NCBI RefSeq assembly: GCF_040939455.1
Contig: NC_134110.1
Coordinates: forward strand, 99,167,001 to 99,231,000
Source: Microcebus murinus
Lineage: Eukaryota > Chordata > Mammalia > Primates > Cheirogaleidae
Length of the DNA: 64,000 bases
Direction: 5' to 3'
Shown here: piece after piece, positions 1-12,469 of the stretch
How positions within the stretch are numbered: position 1 is the stretch's first letter
Layout of the letters: every line of letters starts with the position of its first letter
Program-made: the position numbers and the translations under genes
The notes under the pieces: generated by a model
Seen by the model: only the letters and a program-made list of their open reading frames with translations
Told to the model about the DNA's origin: nothing
Databases searched by the model: none

Positions 1-944
1 GAAAAGCCAAAATTCTTAGATATGTTAGGCACATATTTAAGACATTTTCTTGGTGTAATCCTGAAAACGAATAGATGCATGAAAGTTTCTAAGAAGTTCA
101 TGGGAATATTAAAAATAAGTCTTCCAGTGAAATCAGTAGAGAATGAATGAGCACACAAAATAACTCAAAAGTAAAAACAAACAAAACTCAAAATAACTCA
201 AAGTGTACTGACCCTTGAAACTATTTCAGACTATAATACCATCCAGTGTGGAGTGGGTGGAGGTTTCTCTGTCTGCAGAGAACAAGATGCCATGATGGAT
301 TATCAGTAGAACACATAACATCTGGTTATTTTCTTAGAGTTTCCCAACTACACTCTGTAGTAAATTGGTCCTGTAACGGGACCCTGCATGTCTGTAGGAG
401 GCACTGGACATGGAATTTAATCTCCCAATTTTCCCTGTGAAGTAAGTTTCCTGGGTATTGTGTTTTTAAAGCTCTCTCTCAGGTGTGGTGGTTACTTACT
501 GCTCTTTCATTTGGTAGGTTGTTAACTTTGTTAAACTGACATTTGATGCTGCTCAAATTGCTTCAGCTATTTTGTTTCTCTCTTTGGAGAGGTTTGCCAC
601 TGAGCACAGAATGACAGTGCCCCTGGGCCCATTAAAAGGAATGAAAATTTTGCCTTAAAAAAGCCTCAGCATATGGCCTTGCATTTCTTTGGGGGTCTAG
701 GTAATCTAACATGCACCTACTGCTCTCCCCACCCAACTCCACCACCCCAGCCACTGCCACAGAATCCTATCTTTTGTCACTGAGCTGTTCTTTTATGTGT
801 CAGATGGTTTATAGAAAAACTATTTTCAAAATACTTTTATGGCATGCTTATAGAATGGCTCTCAGTCTTAGAAAAACTTGTTATATAGTTTTTAAGTTAA
901 AATCAAGCCTTAAAACTCTCTTCTTAAAAAGGGCATGAAGAAGC
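1..944. other. No recognised feature
   Basis: AT-rich; no PLAT-like frame, no strong repeat match by eye. The short frames at 246-440 and 711-938 have no recognisable product. Confidence 0.4.
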
Positions 945-1090
945 TTTGGGGGATGACGGATACATTTATTGCTTTCATTTTGGTGATAATTTCATGGATA
1001 CATGCATATGTCCAAGCTCATCAAGTTGTAGGAATTAAATATGTACAATTTTTGTATATCAATTATACCTAAATAAAGCTATTACATAAA
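945..1090 (+). mobile_element. Old L1M 3' end
   Basis: GGGGGATGACGGATACATTT and TCAATTATACCTAAATAAAG are the standard end of L1M-type elements, sense to the host gene. Confidence 0.6.
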
Positions 1091-2289
1091 GTAAGTAAAA
1101 ACTCTCTTCTCATACTTTTATTAAATGAAATACAGAAATAACCTATAAATCATTGCCTAGTATTTGTACTAACTCAAGGAGAGAGTGTACTTTTATTATT
1201 CTAGCCTATGAATTGCACCAATATTGATTTGTTGTACTCCAGACCATGTAGTTTGGTATCAATATTCCTAACATATGATATGAATGTTGAGGTAGATTAC
1301 AAAGGAAATTTGGAATTTTCTTCATGATCTAGAATGGCCTGTTTTTGCCCTTCTTAATGGCAGACAGATGGATTGGATACCATAAAAAGCTCATTTCCAA
1401 CCCTTTAATTCTTGGAGCATTTAAAAAAAACAAAAGAGAGAGAGAGAGAGTATGTGTGTGTGTGTGTATTTGGAGAGAGATGAAGAATACCAGTTTAATA
1501 TTTTAAGTTTTAAAAAATAGTTGTGTGCCTTAATGTTCTTTTTGCTAATGTTAATATTTTTCAGAAGGATAGAATTTGGCTCAGTTGTAGCTAATTTTTA
1601 TAATGGGGATTAACTTATGTCTAGACATGAACATTTTGTCTTTGCTTCGAGTGGCATTATTGCTTCAGAAATTTTAATACACCATAAATATGATCCTGTG
1701 GCATACTGATGTATCCCAATTTGACTACAACACTTTCTGAGTGTTACAGATCTCTTGTCTACTAGCTTTGTGATGACTGCTGAGTCCTAACGCTGTTCTT
1801 CCACAGGTGTGAATGTGAAACCTTGGGGGATTTGGCTTACAAGGAAGGTAGATTCTTAAAAATAAAACCCTTACTCTCCAATTATAAACAGTTTCAATGA
1901 GAGAAAGGGGTGAAGTATTTAATAAAATCACTGTGACTACATAGAGATTTCTTTGATGAGCTAAAATTTTAAAAGCTGCACTGTAAAAATGCATAAAGGC
2001 ACAAAATTAAGAACAGATACAAAAAAGGTCTTTGCAAGGATAAAGCCTTGTACAGCTGGAGACGTGGAAAATGCTAATGGCCATTAAAAGCACAGAAGGA
2101 AGAGACAAAGAGATAGACTCCCTGCTTTGGTCAAATAAATAATGTGAACAAAAGCTGGGAAAAAGGTAGAACTGCTGAACTTTGGCTCTTCAATGAATAA
2201 TCTCTAACCTGAAAATATAAAGGCACATAAGATGGAATTTCAGTCCCAGAAAGTGAGGAAGTCATTTGATAAAATAGCTGGCATAGAAT
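1091..2289. other. No recognised feature apart from a microsatellite
   Basis: AT-rich unique-looking sequence with the GA/TG run at 1435-1468. Confidence 0.4.
1435..1468 (+). repeat. (GA)n(TG)n compound microsatellite
   Basis: GAGAGAGAGAGAGAG followed by TATGTGTGTGTGTGTGT. Confidence 0.85.
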
Positions 2290-2995
2290 TTACCCCATAT
2301 ATATTTGGGATCCTCTCCTTCTTCCCTCTATTTTCGTTTCCAACACCCAGATCAGGGTCACCATCTTCTCTCACCCAGATTCATGCCCTAGTCTCTTAGA
2401 TGGTCTCCTTGCTTTCACTTTTACTTCCTTACAATCCTTCTTTTGCAGAATAGTAAAGGACATCTTTTAAAAGCATAAGCAAGATCATGTTATCTCCTGC
2501 TTAAAACCCCCATGTGGTCTCCTATCCCTGCCAGAGGGTGCCTGTCCCCCTCTTTGTCCTTCATGCATCGTGTGCTTCTCCCAGGTCACAACAGCCCAGG
2601 CAGCTTCTCTCTGCTCTAAGCATGACTGCTCCAAACTCATTCCCACTACAGGGCCTTGGAAAGAGTCTGGTAGCTGGTCGTCTGCTAGCAATGCTTTCTC
2701 CCCTAAGATCCACCAACTGAATATCTTTTTGTCATTCGGATCTCAGCCTAACTCTGGCCTTCTCAGAGAGACCTTTCCTGGCCATCCTATCTAGAATGAC
2801 CACCCATGCAATCTCTCCAGAGGATGGAGCACGTCATTGCTTTTTTTCCACATTTGCATTTATTACCTCTCTCATCCAATTGGAAAGTATGCTCCACAAA
2901 AGTAGGTACCCTATTTTATTCATTGCTATCTCTTCCCATTGCCTAGAACAATGCTTGGTATATAATAAGCCCTCAATAAAAGTTTTTGAATGACT
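2290..2995 (+). mobile_element. L2 LINE 3' portion
   Basis: Typical L2 order: GTCTCCTTGCTTTCACTTTT, CTCCTGCTTAAAACCCCCAT, GACCTTTCCTGGCCATCC, then GCCTAGAACAATGCTTGGTA and CAATAAAAGTTTTTGAATGA. Frames here (about 2485-2993) are by-products of this repeat. Confidence 0.8.
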
Positions 2996-3954
2996 GGGTG
3001 AATAGCTGTTAAGATCTGGGAGAATTCAAAGACACAGGAGATCAACGCAGGTTAGAGTTGGCGTCTTGGAGGATGCTTCGGGAGGAGGTGGGATCAAGCG
3101 GCAACTTTGCCTGAATCTTGGAAAGGTGGAGAAGAGACCTGGGCACACACTGTGGGCCAAGAGAATAGCAGGAAGATGCTGATGGCAAAGTCCAAATTGA
3201 GGAGCTAAAAGCAGCTAAGCCAATCTAGAAGGCAGAGAGTGGTGGGGATGAGAATGAACACAGTGAAGTCAGAGTGTGGCAGGGAGCGTTTGAAAACTAG
3301 ATGGGAAAGGTGGGCAGCTCTGTGGCAAATAGGCTATATATATTTTTGTGAGCAAAATAAAACTGTTTAATACAGAGGAAATTATGTCACAATTAATTTT
3401 CTAAAGAATTTCCTCCCTTATATAGGAAGTTAAATGACTCTAGGACACTTCATTATTCCATCTGTTAATTCAACTGATGTTCGCATATGTATGATGTACA
3501 TAAAGTAAAACATTTTTCTGTAAATATAATAGGCACTTCACATTTTAATTTATTAGACTCGTGTTGTAGTATTACCAAGTTCCACTGACAGAGAAGGTCA
3601 TAATGAATATGCAGCCTGTTTTATTTTCACAAAAATTATGAAAACATCATTAGGAAACGTGTCAGTCTCTACTGAACTTGTATTTCCCACGCACTCCTGT
3701 CCTGTTCTCATAAAGCTTACCCAATTGAATGCCCATGACCAGAGTTTATCTATAAAATAAATGTAAAAAACAGCAAAAAGCCAAAAAATCTTCAACCACT
3801 TGTAACATTGCACAGATGCAATATGTTAACAACAACTGCTTAGGTCATTTTTTCAGGCCAAGGTCATCTCAAGCTGCCTTGGTTGGGAATGAAGTTGACT
3901 GACAGTTTTGAACCAAATGTTCACCGGAGGCCTGTGCGCTTCATTTGCATGCTT
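2996..3954. other. Mostly unrecognised
   Basis: 3030-3300 has the wording of a widespread old mammalian repeat (GGAGGAGGTGGGATC, GGCCAAGAGAATAGCAGGAA) that I cannot name with confidence. The rest is AT-rich and silent. Confidence 0.35.
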
Positions 3955-4060
3955 CCTATGTAACCTCAGACTAGCTACTTTAGCTCGATTTCCTCAACTG
4001 TGAAATGGATTCAATAAATAGTGTCTTTGGAAAAATGCAAACTGTAGCTGAAATAAGCCT
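3955..4060 (+). mobile_element. MIR fragment
   Basis: CTCAGACTAGCTACTTTAGC and TTCCTCAACTGTGAAATGGA are MIR core wording. Confidence 0.5.
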
Positions 4061-4479
4061 TATGCTAATGATGGCCTGTTCTGACAGATTTCCTGTCCTC
4101 TCGTCTCCCTCAACCCTAAAGGATGAAATTAAAAACCCATCAGATTTATTTAGGTTGAGACTTTTTGTTCAAAACAGCATCGAACTCACAACCTATGAAG
4201 ATTCAGTAACAGTGAAAAAACCCCAATGTAGAAAACTCACAGACTAATCACAGGCGTCTTGATGCGGGAGCCCAGTCCGGAGGTCACGCCCAGCTTTGCT
4301 CATCGGGGCAGAGGCAGGACGGGGCTCAGAGTGTCCCTGCGTGGGTCCTCCGAACTTGGGTCCTGGGGTCTGTGCCCACTGGAGACAGGCAGTACCTACT
4401 TTTGCCCCTAAGCAGCTACTCTGAGAGGCGCATTGCTGTTTGCTCTGCTTTTTCTTCAAGCAAGAACATCTTTCCTGCC

Positions 4480-4720
4480 GGGATCCCGGAACAAGGCCGG
4501 CACTGCAAACCCGGGAGGCGCGGAGCCACCCGCAGGTCGGGCGGTGAAGCAGCGCCCGCGCGAGCGAGTCCGGGCGAACTGAGGGCCGGGGCCAGCCCGA
4601 GGAGCGCGCCTGCGCGCACGTTCCCAGGTGGCTGTCCTGTCCTCGGAAGAGCGGCGAGGGACCACGGCCGCCGGGAACCCACGGCACGTTCTGACGAAAG
4701 GAGAGAATATTCTGGGACGC
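4480..4720. promoter_or_regulatory. Small isolated CpG island
   Basis: By eye the core (about 4505-4680) has roughly 27 CpG dinucleotides in about 170 bp, with motifs such as CCCGCGCGAGCG and TGCGCGCACG, inside otherwise AT-rich, CpG-poor sequence. CpG density stays raised to about 4890. Long open frames on both strands here (about 4244-4950) are what GC-rich DNA gives and are not taken as genes. A donor-like GGAGGTGAGG occurs near 4840. It could be an alternative or noncoding promoter within or upstream of the PLAT gene. It does not resemble the L1 5' UTR seen at 40.2-41.7 kb. Confidence 0.6.
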
Positions 4721-5079
4721 AGCAGCAAGCCGAGGGAGGAAGCCGGAAGCGCCTTAGAAACAACAGCACAAAGCAGAACAGAACTCACGTCTACGTCGGG
4801 CAAGTGCAGGATAGCACTGCGGAAGGTGGACTGACTCGGAGGTGAGGGACTCGCCAAGAATGGCCTCCCGGAATCGGGGAGCGGGGCGGAACAGAAAAAA
4901 TAAGAGAAAAGAAGGCAGGTATGGAAGATGGAGAACAAAAAGTAAACCAAGGTGTTTGGGAAGAAGAAACAAGGGAATATATAGTAATAACCCTCAAAAA
5001 TATAATGTAACTGACTTTCTGTAGTTATAGAAAGACTACACTATCATATATATACATAAAAGGGCTTAAAATAAGTGGA

Positions 5080-5172
5080 AAGGCATGGTGGCTCACGCCG
5101 GTAATCCCAGCTATTTGGGAGTCAAGTCCAGTTTGGGCAACATAGTGAGATCTGTCTCTAGAAAACAAAAAA
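5080..5172 (+). mobile_element. Alu/7SL-type SINE fragment
   Basis: GGCATGGTGGCTCACGCCGG, GTAATCCCAGCTATTTGGGA, then, after a gap, GGGCAACATAGTGAGATCTG. A single arm with an internal deletion. Confidence 0.85.
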
Positions 5173-5174
5173 GA

Positions 5175-6829
5175 GGTAGATACTATTTTTAAGAATGAGT
5201 GAAAAGAGAGGTGCACTTCCAGATATACCTGGGTGGCTTTGTGGAATGGTAAAGATAATCCCACAAGTGTCCGCCCAAAAAACAAAATGTTGTCAAAACA
5301 TGATTTATATGAACACATTCACACTGATTTCAATAGGTTTATGTCCATCTAAAATAAATTCTAGTGATTATGGGTTGGAGACCATATTATGATTTACTGC
5401 ATGATGGAAGCCAATTTAAGACTTTCCAACCCTTGACACTCTGATCTGTAGAAAGTGGGTGCAGACATTTACCTCTTAGTTGGTTGTGAGGATGAAACTC
5501 CCAGCACAGGGAGCCTCAGTGGTTTTAGAAATCTCATACTTAAGGAAAAGAGCAACTTAATGTGTTACATAGGAAAAATTAGTATCAACTCGTGACCCTA
5601 AAAAGATTCCTGTTTTCTAATCTGTCAACACTGATGGTTCCAACGGCAGAGGTGCAGTCACTCACCACCAACTCTTGTGTGTCCTGTACTGCCCATAGTG
5701 AGACCCTGATGATGCAGACCACTGCAAAGAACCAGGGTCCCTGGGAGGAAAATTGATTACACTCTGTGAGCAGGATAAAGAGCAGAATTGGTCTAGAATA
5801 GACTTTTGTTGTCTTGAATCAATAATAGCTTCAGAAACGTCAAGGGCAGTGCTAAAGGACAGAGGAGCAGACTTAGTGGGGCTTCTGTAGGCTAAGCTGC
5901 AAGGATCTTCACAACAGGGATAATAATCATAACAGTTAATTGAAACGAGTGAAGACCATGAAAGGCCCTGCATTGGAAATTATATTCAAAAGAGAAACGT
6001 GAATATAAAATATACAAAATGTAGTTGTAATGCAAAGAAGGGTATATATAATAGTATATATTTAATTATGTATTAGTTTTAATAAATAAAGAAGTGTTAA
6101 TAAATGGTATTCCTGTAAAGCCCTGTGCATTTGAAATTTTAATAAATTCACTTCTATAAAAGATATAAACAATCTGAATAAAACTACAGAGAAAATTTAC
6201 CCAGAGAGTAGCATATTTGATTGCAGAGTCTTACTTTTCAATGTATCCACTATGATTTTGGATAATGAAGCTGATGTAACTTATGTCATTCAGTATAGCA
6301 TAGTTTTTATTTCCTGGAATGTAAAAGAAAGAAATTAGAAAAAAAATCATCAACAATTTAGTTTAAATGAGTAAATTCCATCTTTTCTACATTTTGTATA
6401 TTGTTTATATCTTCTATAGATACAAATGTATTAAAATTCAAACTGCACATTTATTTTATGGATATCTTGAATATATGAATATTTTGCTTCTTATTTTAAT
6501 TATGTATCTGTTTATAAGCAGAAAAATGTACTTGTTTCTATCTCTGTGGGAAGGAAGAGTAAAACACAGAGAATTGTGAATAATCCAGGTGGTCCAGGAA
6601 GAAGCAGGTGTTATACCAAGATAAGGAAGGACTGCCTCAGCCCACCCTATAGACATCCACAACAGCCAAATGGAGAGGGGTTCATTGTGTGCTCCAAAAT
6701 GGCGAATTAACCAAATGACTAGAGGAGGGCTCACTACACAGATACAATCTCTCATCTTCTAGAATGAGACCTCCAGATGTCCGTGCTAATTACAACCAAA
6801 TACTAATAAGTACATTTTTAAACTGTTAT
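5175..6829. other. No recognised feature
   Basis: AT-rich. The frames at 5662-5973 and 6456-6755 show no known motif. Confidence 0.35.
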
Positions 6830-8935
6830 TTTTAGATAATTATGTATTAACAGGAAGTTGCAAAGATAGTGAAGAGAAGTCCATGTACCCTTCACCTAAT
6901 TTCCCCCAATGGTTTCATCTTACATAGTAGTAGTTCAAGAGCAAAACCAAAACTTTGACCTTGGCACAAAGTGCGTCTAGTTCTACATTATTTTATCAGG
7001 CGTATGGACTCATGTGACCATCACCACCATAAAGATATAAAACTAAGTCCTCTCTTGGGCTATCCCTTTATAGTAGTCACTTCCCCCTCCCCTGCTGCAC
7101 TTACCACCATCTCTGGCAAACACTATTCTGTTTTTTTTCCTCAATATTTTTTAGAATGTTATATAACTGGAATCATACAACATGTGACCTTTTAAGGTTG
7201 GTTTTTTTCATTTAATATAATGCCCTTGAGATATCTATCCAAGTTGTTGCATTTACCAATTGTTCATTTCTTTTTATTGCTGTTCATTTCTTTTTATTAC
7301 TATTTATTAGTATTCTATGGAATGCATCTACTTCAGCTTGTCTAACCATTCACTCATTGAGGGACATTTTGATTGTTTCCAGTTTGGGGCTTTTATAAAT
7401 AAAAATTTTAGGACAACTGTATACAAGATTTTGTGTGGACCTAATTTTCATTTCTCTGGAATAAATGTCCAGAAGTGTAATTGCTGGGTTATGTGGCAAT
7501 GTATAGATAGTTTTTAAAGAACCTGAAAAACTATTTTCCAGAGTGACTTATATTATTTTATCCCCATCAGCAATGTACAAAAGATCTTGTTTACTTATTT
7601 ATTTTGCATTCCTGCAAGCGTTTGGTATTGTCACTAATTTTTAGTTTAGCTATTCTAATAGGTGTGCAGTGATCTCTCATTGTGGTCTTAATTTGCATTT
7701 TCCTAATACAAAACATCTTTTCATGTGCTTATTTGCCATCTATATATCCTCTTTCATGAAATGTCTCTTCATATCATCTGTCCATTTTCTAATTGGACTG
7801 TTTGTTTTTTTTATTGTTGAGTTTTTAACCTCTAGTAAAACTGACAAAGGAAAGAAAGGGAGAAGATAAATTACAAGTATTAGAAATGACACAGGAGATA
7901 TCACTATAGATCCTGTACACATTAAAAAGAAAATAAGGGTACACTACAAACAATTCTACATATAATTTTCCAAGTTAGATGAAATGAGTTACTTTCTCAA
8001 AAAACACAACCTAGTACAACTTACCCAATGTGAAATAGATAATTTGAATAGCAAGGAAATTGAATTTGTAATTGAAAAACTCCAAGATAAGAATCTCCAG
8101 CCTCAGAGATGATTTCACTGGAGGATTCCACCAGATATTTAGAAAATTGTCAATTCTACACAATCTCTACTGAAAAACAGAACAGGTGGGCATACTTCCT
8201 AACTCATTCCATTATTACCCTGATAAACAAGATAAAAGACAGCAAAAAAAGAGGGAAACTACAATACAATGTTCCTCATGAAGATAGATACAAAAATCCT
8301 TAGTATTAGCAAACAAAGTATTAGCAAATAAAATTCAGCAATATACAAAAAAGAATTATATACCATGACCAAAGAGGGTTTTTCCAGGCATACAAGTCTG
8401 GTTAAACATTTGAAAAATCAATCAATGTAACCCACCATATTGACAAGCTAAAAAGCAAAATTGCATGATCACTTTAATTGAAGCAGAAATAGCATGTAAT
8501 AACATTCAACATTTATTCATGATAAATACTCTCAGAAAAATAGGAATATCAACTTGATAAAGAGCATCTACAAAAAACTTGCAGCTAACACTATACTTAA
8601 CTGTGAAAGGTGGAATGCTCTTCCCCTAAGATAAGAGCAAGGCAAAAATGTCTGCCTTCAGCATTTTTATTCAACACAGTGCTGGTTCTAACCAGGGCAA
8701 TAACTCAAGAAAAGGAAATAAAAAACATAGAGACCCGAGTTCTTATACATGTATTATTGTGCAGTTAAACACAAAAAGCATGATCCATAAAAGAACAAAA
8801 ATTGGATTTCATCAAAATAAATAAAAAAAATTTATTCTATGAAAGATCCCATTAAAAGGATGAAAAGACAAGCTTCAGAGTGGGACCGTATATTTGCAAA
8901 CCACAAATCTGATAGGTGACTCATACCTGTGGGGG
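6830..8935 (-). mobile_element. Old L1M-type element with 5' inversion
   Basis: 6830 to about 7835 reads, on the minus strand, as an L1 3' region and the C-terminal ORF2 part (GIATGG-type wording such as ATTGCTGGGTTATGTGGCAA and CATTTTCCTAATACAAAACAT). From about 7836 to 8935 the + strand reads as ORF2 sequence that normally precedes it (for example GGAGGATTCCACCAGATATTTA and ACCATGACCAAAGAGGGTTT), ending at a segment like the TTTGCAAACCACAAATCTGATA of ORF2. The two parts meet at nearly adjacent L1 positions. Many stops; no coding capacity. Confidence 0.75.
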
Positions 8936-9120
8936 AGTGTTCCACACAGGTCAGTGTGATCCTGCTGGCTGTTGATGGCGTTGACTTCTTCTGTGTTCTT
9001 GATGATTTTCTGTCTAGTTCTTCTATCAGTTGTTGAGAGAGGGAAGTTTGAGTTGCCAACTATCTTTGTGAATGTGTTTATTTCTCTTTTCAGTTTTATC
9101 AAGTTTTCCTGTACGTATCT
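8936..9120 (-). mobile_element. L1M fragment, endonuclease region of ORF2
   Basis: The + strand TTGATGATTTTCTGTCTAGT and TCTATCAGTTGTTGAGAGAG are typical of the complement of L1M ORF2 5' sequence. It appears to resume at about 11000-11330 after the Tigger-type insertion and intervening DNA. Confidence 0.6.
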
Positions 9121-9826
9121 GGCCAGAGCTATGTAAAGATATAATAAGTGATGTTTGACTAGAAAAGGGCAGTTCAGCTGAAAGCGACTGATTCAGGATT
9201 GACACACCTGGAATAAGTAACCACACTTGAGAAATTGTAATTTGAGCAGGATCTTAAAGAGTGAGTGTGTAGGCAAAAAAGTAAAGGAAGGGCATCATGG
9301 ATAGAGGGACAAGTCCTCACTGAGGTACTTGGAGAATAACGCAGATTGTTCTACATGCCACATCTGCATTCTCACTGCCTGCTTCACGGAGGAATGCTGT
9401 TCACAGATAGCACTGATTTTCTTTCTTTCTAACCACAAAAGTCTGTGCATAACTGAGATTGTTACTTTTGTCCACTGTGGAATTCTTCTTTGTTCCATGA
9501 TGTTTCTTTGAAGATATAAGTTGTTTTACTTGTTTTCTGGAGAGTAAGTATTACAAAGTATTTCCGTTATCAGTATAACATGAATTATTTAAGTACTATA
9601 ACAAACTATCAAAATTGCAGAACTATTTTATTACATCAAATAATTCAATTAAAAATCTAGTCTCAAATTTAATACATTATTTTACAAATTTAGAGAGAAC
9701 TGTCAAATCCCCATGATGTGTGTGACCCAATACAAACCCTACAAAATATTTATAAAAACATACTATTATAAAGAATCTGCATGTAGTGTGATATTAAACT
9801 TTTCCTGCTTCATGTTCAAACTCTAA
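9121..9826. other. Intronic sequence with no recognised feature
   Basis: AT-rich, stops in all frames. A phrase resembling a widespread old mammalian repeat occurs near 9240-9300, too weak to name. Confidence 0.4.
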
Positions 9827-9828
9827 TA

Positions 9829-10997
9829 CAGTTATGTGTTGCTTAATGATGGGGATATGTTCTGAGAAATGAATTGCTAGGGGATTTTGTTGTTGTGTGA
9901 ACATCACAGGGTACACAGACGGCATGGTGTACTACACACCTAGGCTATATGGTACAGTCTATTGCTCCTTGACTACTAGCCTGTACTTCATGTTATTGTA
10001 CTGAATACTGTAGGCAACAGTAACACAATGGTAAGTATTTTTTATCTAAACATAGCTAAACATAGAACAGGTACAGTAAAAATACAGTATGCAAGATAAA
10101 AAGTGGTGCATAGGACAGTTACCATGAACAGAACTTGCAGGACTGGAAGTTGCTCTGGGTGGGTCAGTGAGTGAGTGGTGAGCGAATGTGAAGGCCTAGG
10201 ACATTGCTGTAGGCTTCATAAACACTACACTTAGACTACATTAAATTAATAAAAGTATTTTTTTCTTTAATAATAAATGAACCTTAGCTTATCCTAATGT
10301 TTTTACTTTATAAACTTTTTCATTTTTTTAAACTTTAACTTACTGCTTTTCTGTAATAACACTGAACAACTTAAACATTGTACAGCTGTACAAAATATTT
10401 TTTCCCTATATCTTTATTCTATAAGCTTTTTAATTTTTAAGATTATTTATTTACTTTTTAAACGTCTCTATTAAAAGCTAAGACACAAGCACACACGTTA
10501 GCCTAGGCCTACACAGGGTCAGAATAATCAATACCACTGTCCTCCACCTCTACATCTTGTCCCACTGGAAGGTCTTCAGGGGCAACAACATGAATGAAAG
10601 CTGATATCTCCTATGACAACAATGTCTTCTTCTGGAATACCTCCTGAGGGACCTGTCTGAGGCTGTTTTACAGTTAAATTTTTTTTTAATAGTAGGAGTG
10701 CACTCTAAAATAACAATAAAAGTATAGTAAGTAAGTAAGTATACATACACCAGCAACATTATCATTTTCAAGTATAATATAATTACATGTGCTGGACTTT
10801 AATATGACTGGCAATACAGTAGGTTTGTTTACACCAGCATCACAACAAACAAGTGAGTAAAGCATTGTGCCATGTCATGACAATGGCTATGACATCACTA
10901 GGTGATAGGAAGTTTTCAGTTCCATTACAATCTTATAGGACCACTGTCATATATGTGGTTCATCATTTGACCCCAACATTATTATGCAGCAGATGAT
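9829..10997 (+). mobile_element. Tigger-type (Tc1/mariner) non-autonomous DNA transposon, long copy
   Basis: It begins CAGTTATGTGTTGCTTAATG after a TA and ends with sequence that is a diverged inverted copy of that start (minus strand AATCATCTGCTGCATAATAA). Both ends match the short copy at 47372-47755, for example CACACCTAGGCTATATGGTA and ATACTGTAGGCAACAGTAAC. About 0.8 kb of internal sequence is not in the short copy. No transposase frame is visible. I recognise the family as a common mammalian one but do not assign a name. Confidence 0.7.
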
Positions 10998-10999
10998 TA

Positions 11000-11330
11000 T
11001 AATCTTTCTGTTTTGAAGTTCTGTTAGTAGGTACCTATACACGTAGGTTTGTTATGCCTCCTTGTTGAATTGACCCTTTTGTCATTATAAAATGTCCTTC
11101 TTTATTTCAAATAATACTCCTTTTCTTGAAGTCAGCATTATCTAATATTAATATAGACATGCAGATTTCTTATGCTTGGTGTTTTCTTCGTATCTCACTT
11201 TCCCATCCTTTTCTTTCCTAGCTGTCTATGTCTTTATATAGTACATTTTTGTATATAGCCTATAATTGGATATTGCTTTTTTATCTAGTCTGATTAACCC
11301 TTCTATTTAAAAAATTGGGTTCATTTACTT
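11000..11330 (-). mobile_element. L1M fragment, ORF2 endonuclease region (continuation)
   Basis: The + strand TGCCTCCTTGTTGAATTGAC and TTTTGTCATTATAAAATGTC are standard complement of an L1M ORF2 5' region. It is probably the same element as 8936-9120, split by later insertions. Confidence 0.65.
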
Positions 11331-11334
11331 TTTT

Positions 11335-12454
11335 AAAAGATCAAGATGAAATGCACATAGCATACAATTAATAATTTTAAAACATACAATTCAGTGGCAT
11401 TTAGTGTATTCATAATGCAACAACTCCCCTATCTACTTCCAAAATATTTTCATCACCCCAAAAGAAAACTCTGTATTCATTAAACAGTTACTCCCCATTC
11501 TCTCTCTGCTTCCAGCTGGCAACCAGTAATCTGCTTCCTGCTTCTTTATATCCAGATATTGACTATTTCTGGATATTTTATACCAATGGACTCATCCAAT
11601 AGTCTTTTATGTCTGATTTCTTTCACTTAGCATAATGTTTTTGAGGTTCATCCATGTTGAAGTATGTATCAGTACCTCATTTCTTTGTATGACTAAATAA
11701 TATTCCATTGTTTGTATATATAACAGTTTATTTGTATATGCCATAATTTGTTTATCCATTCATCAAATGTTGAACATTTGGGTTGTTTCCATATTTTGGC
11801 TGCATGAACAGAGCTGCTGTGAATATTCATGTATAAATATTTGTTTGAATACCTGTTTTCAATTTTTTTGGGTATGTAACTTGCAGTGGAATTTTTGAAT
11901 AATACTGTTTAGTAATACTATGTTTACCTTGATGAGGAACTGCCAAATTGTTTTCCCTAGTGGCCATTCTTTATTGCTGTTTTAAGAATTCTTTAAATAT
12001 TCTGGATATCTACCTCAATCTTGTTAGATATATGATTTGCAAGAATTATTCTGTTCCTCCTTTCTTTCCTTAGTTTGGGATATAAAACTTTTATTTTTCT
12101 TTTTTACCGTTCAATAGTATCTCCACTTTTGGGTTTTTACCTGTTCCTCTTTTATTTTTTAGTGGTTTATGTATACATTATAATATGCATACTTAACATG
12201 TATAATGCATTTTAAAAAATGCCACTCCATTCATATCTCTTCCATCCTTTGTGCTATTATTGTCATGCATTTCATTTCTAGATATATTAAAACCCCTGTA
12301 AAATATTGATACATTTGCTTTAAACAACTGATTTGCATAAAATTTAAAAAAGAAGAAAAATTACCTTTTATGTATACCCACATATTTACTATTTCCATGC
12401 TCTTCCTTTCTTGCTGTAAATTGATATGTCCATCTTATATTAGAAGGTGCTATT
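11335..12454 (-). mobile_element. Old L1M 3' end fragments
   Basis: Phrases such as ATTTCTTTCACTTAGCATAA, TTGAGGTTCATCCATGTTGA and AACATTTGGGTTGTTTCCAT are the complement of an L1M ORF2 C-terminus and 3' region. Homology weakens after about 12000. Confidence 0.65.
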
Positions 12455-12469
12455 TCACCATTGTTTCTT
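12455..12469. repeat. Target-site duplication (left) of the nested L1
   Basis: TCACCATTGTTTCTT, identical to 13549-13563. The sequence itself belongs to the older host L1. Confidence 0.75.

Noticed and set aside
2485..2993. Several 65-74 codon frames
   Set aside because: They lie inside an L2 element and show no protein similarity.
4244..4950. Overlapping open frames of 117-164 codons on both strands
   Set aside because: They coincide with a CpG-rich, stop-poor segment, have arginine/proline/serine-rich products without motifs, and no frame is favoured over the others.
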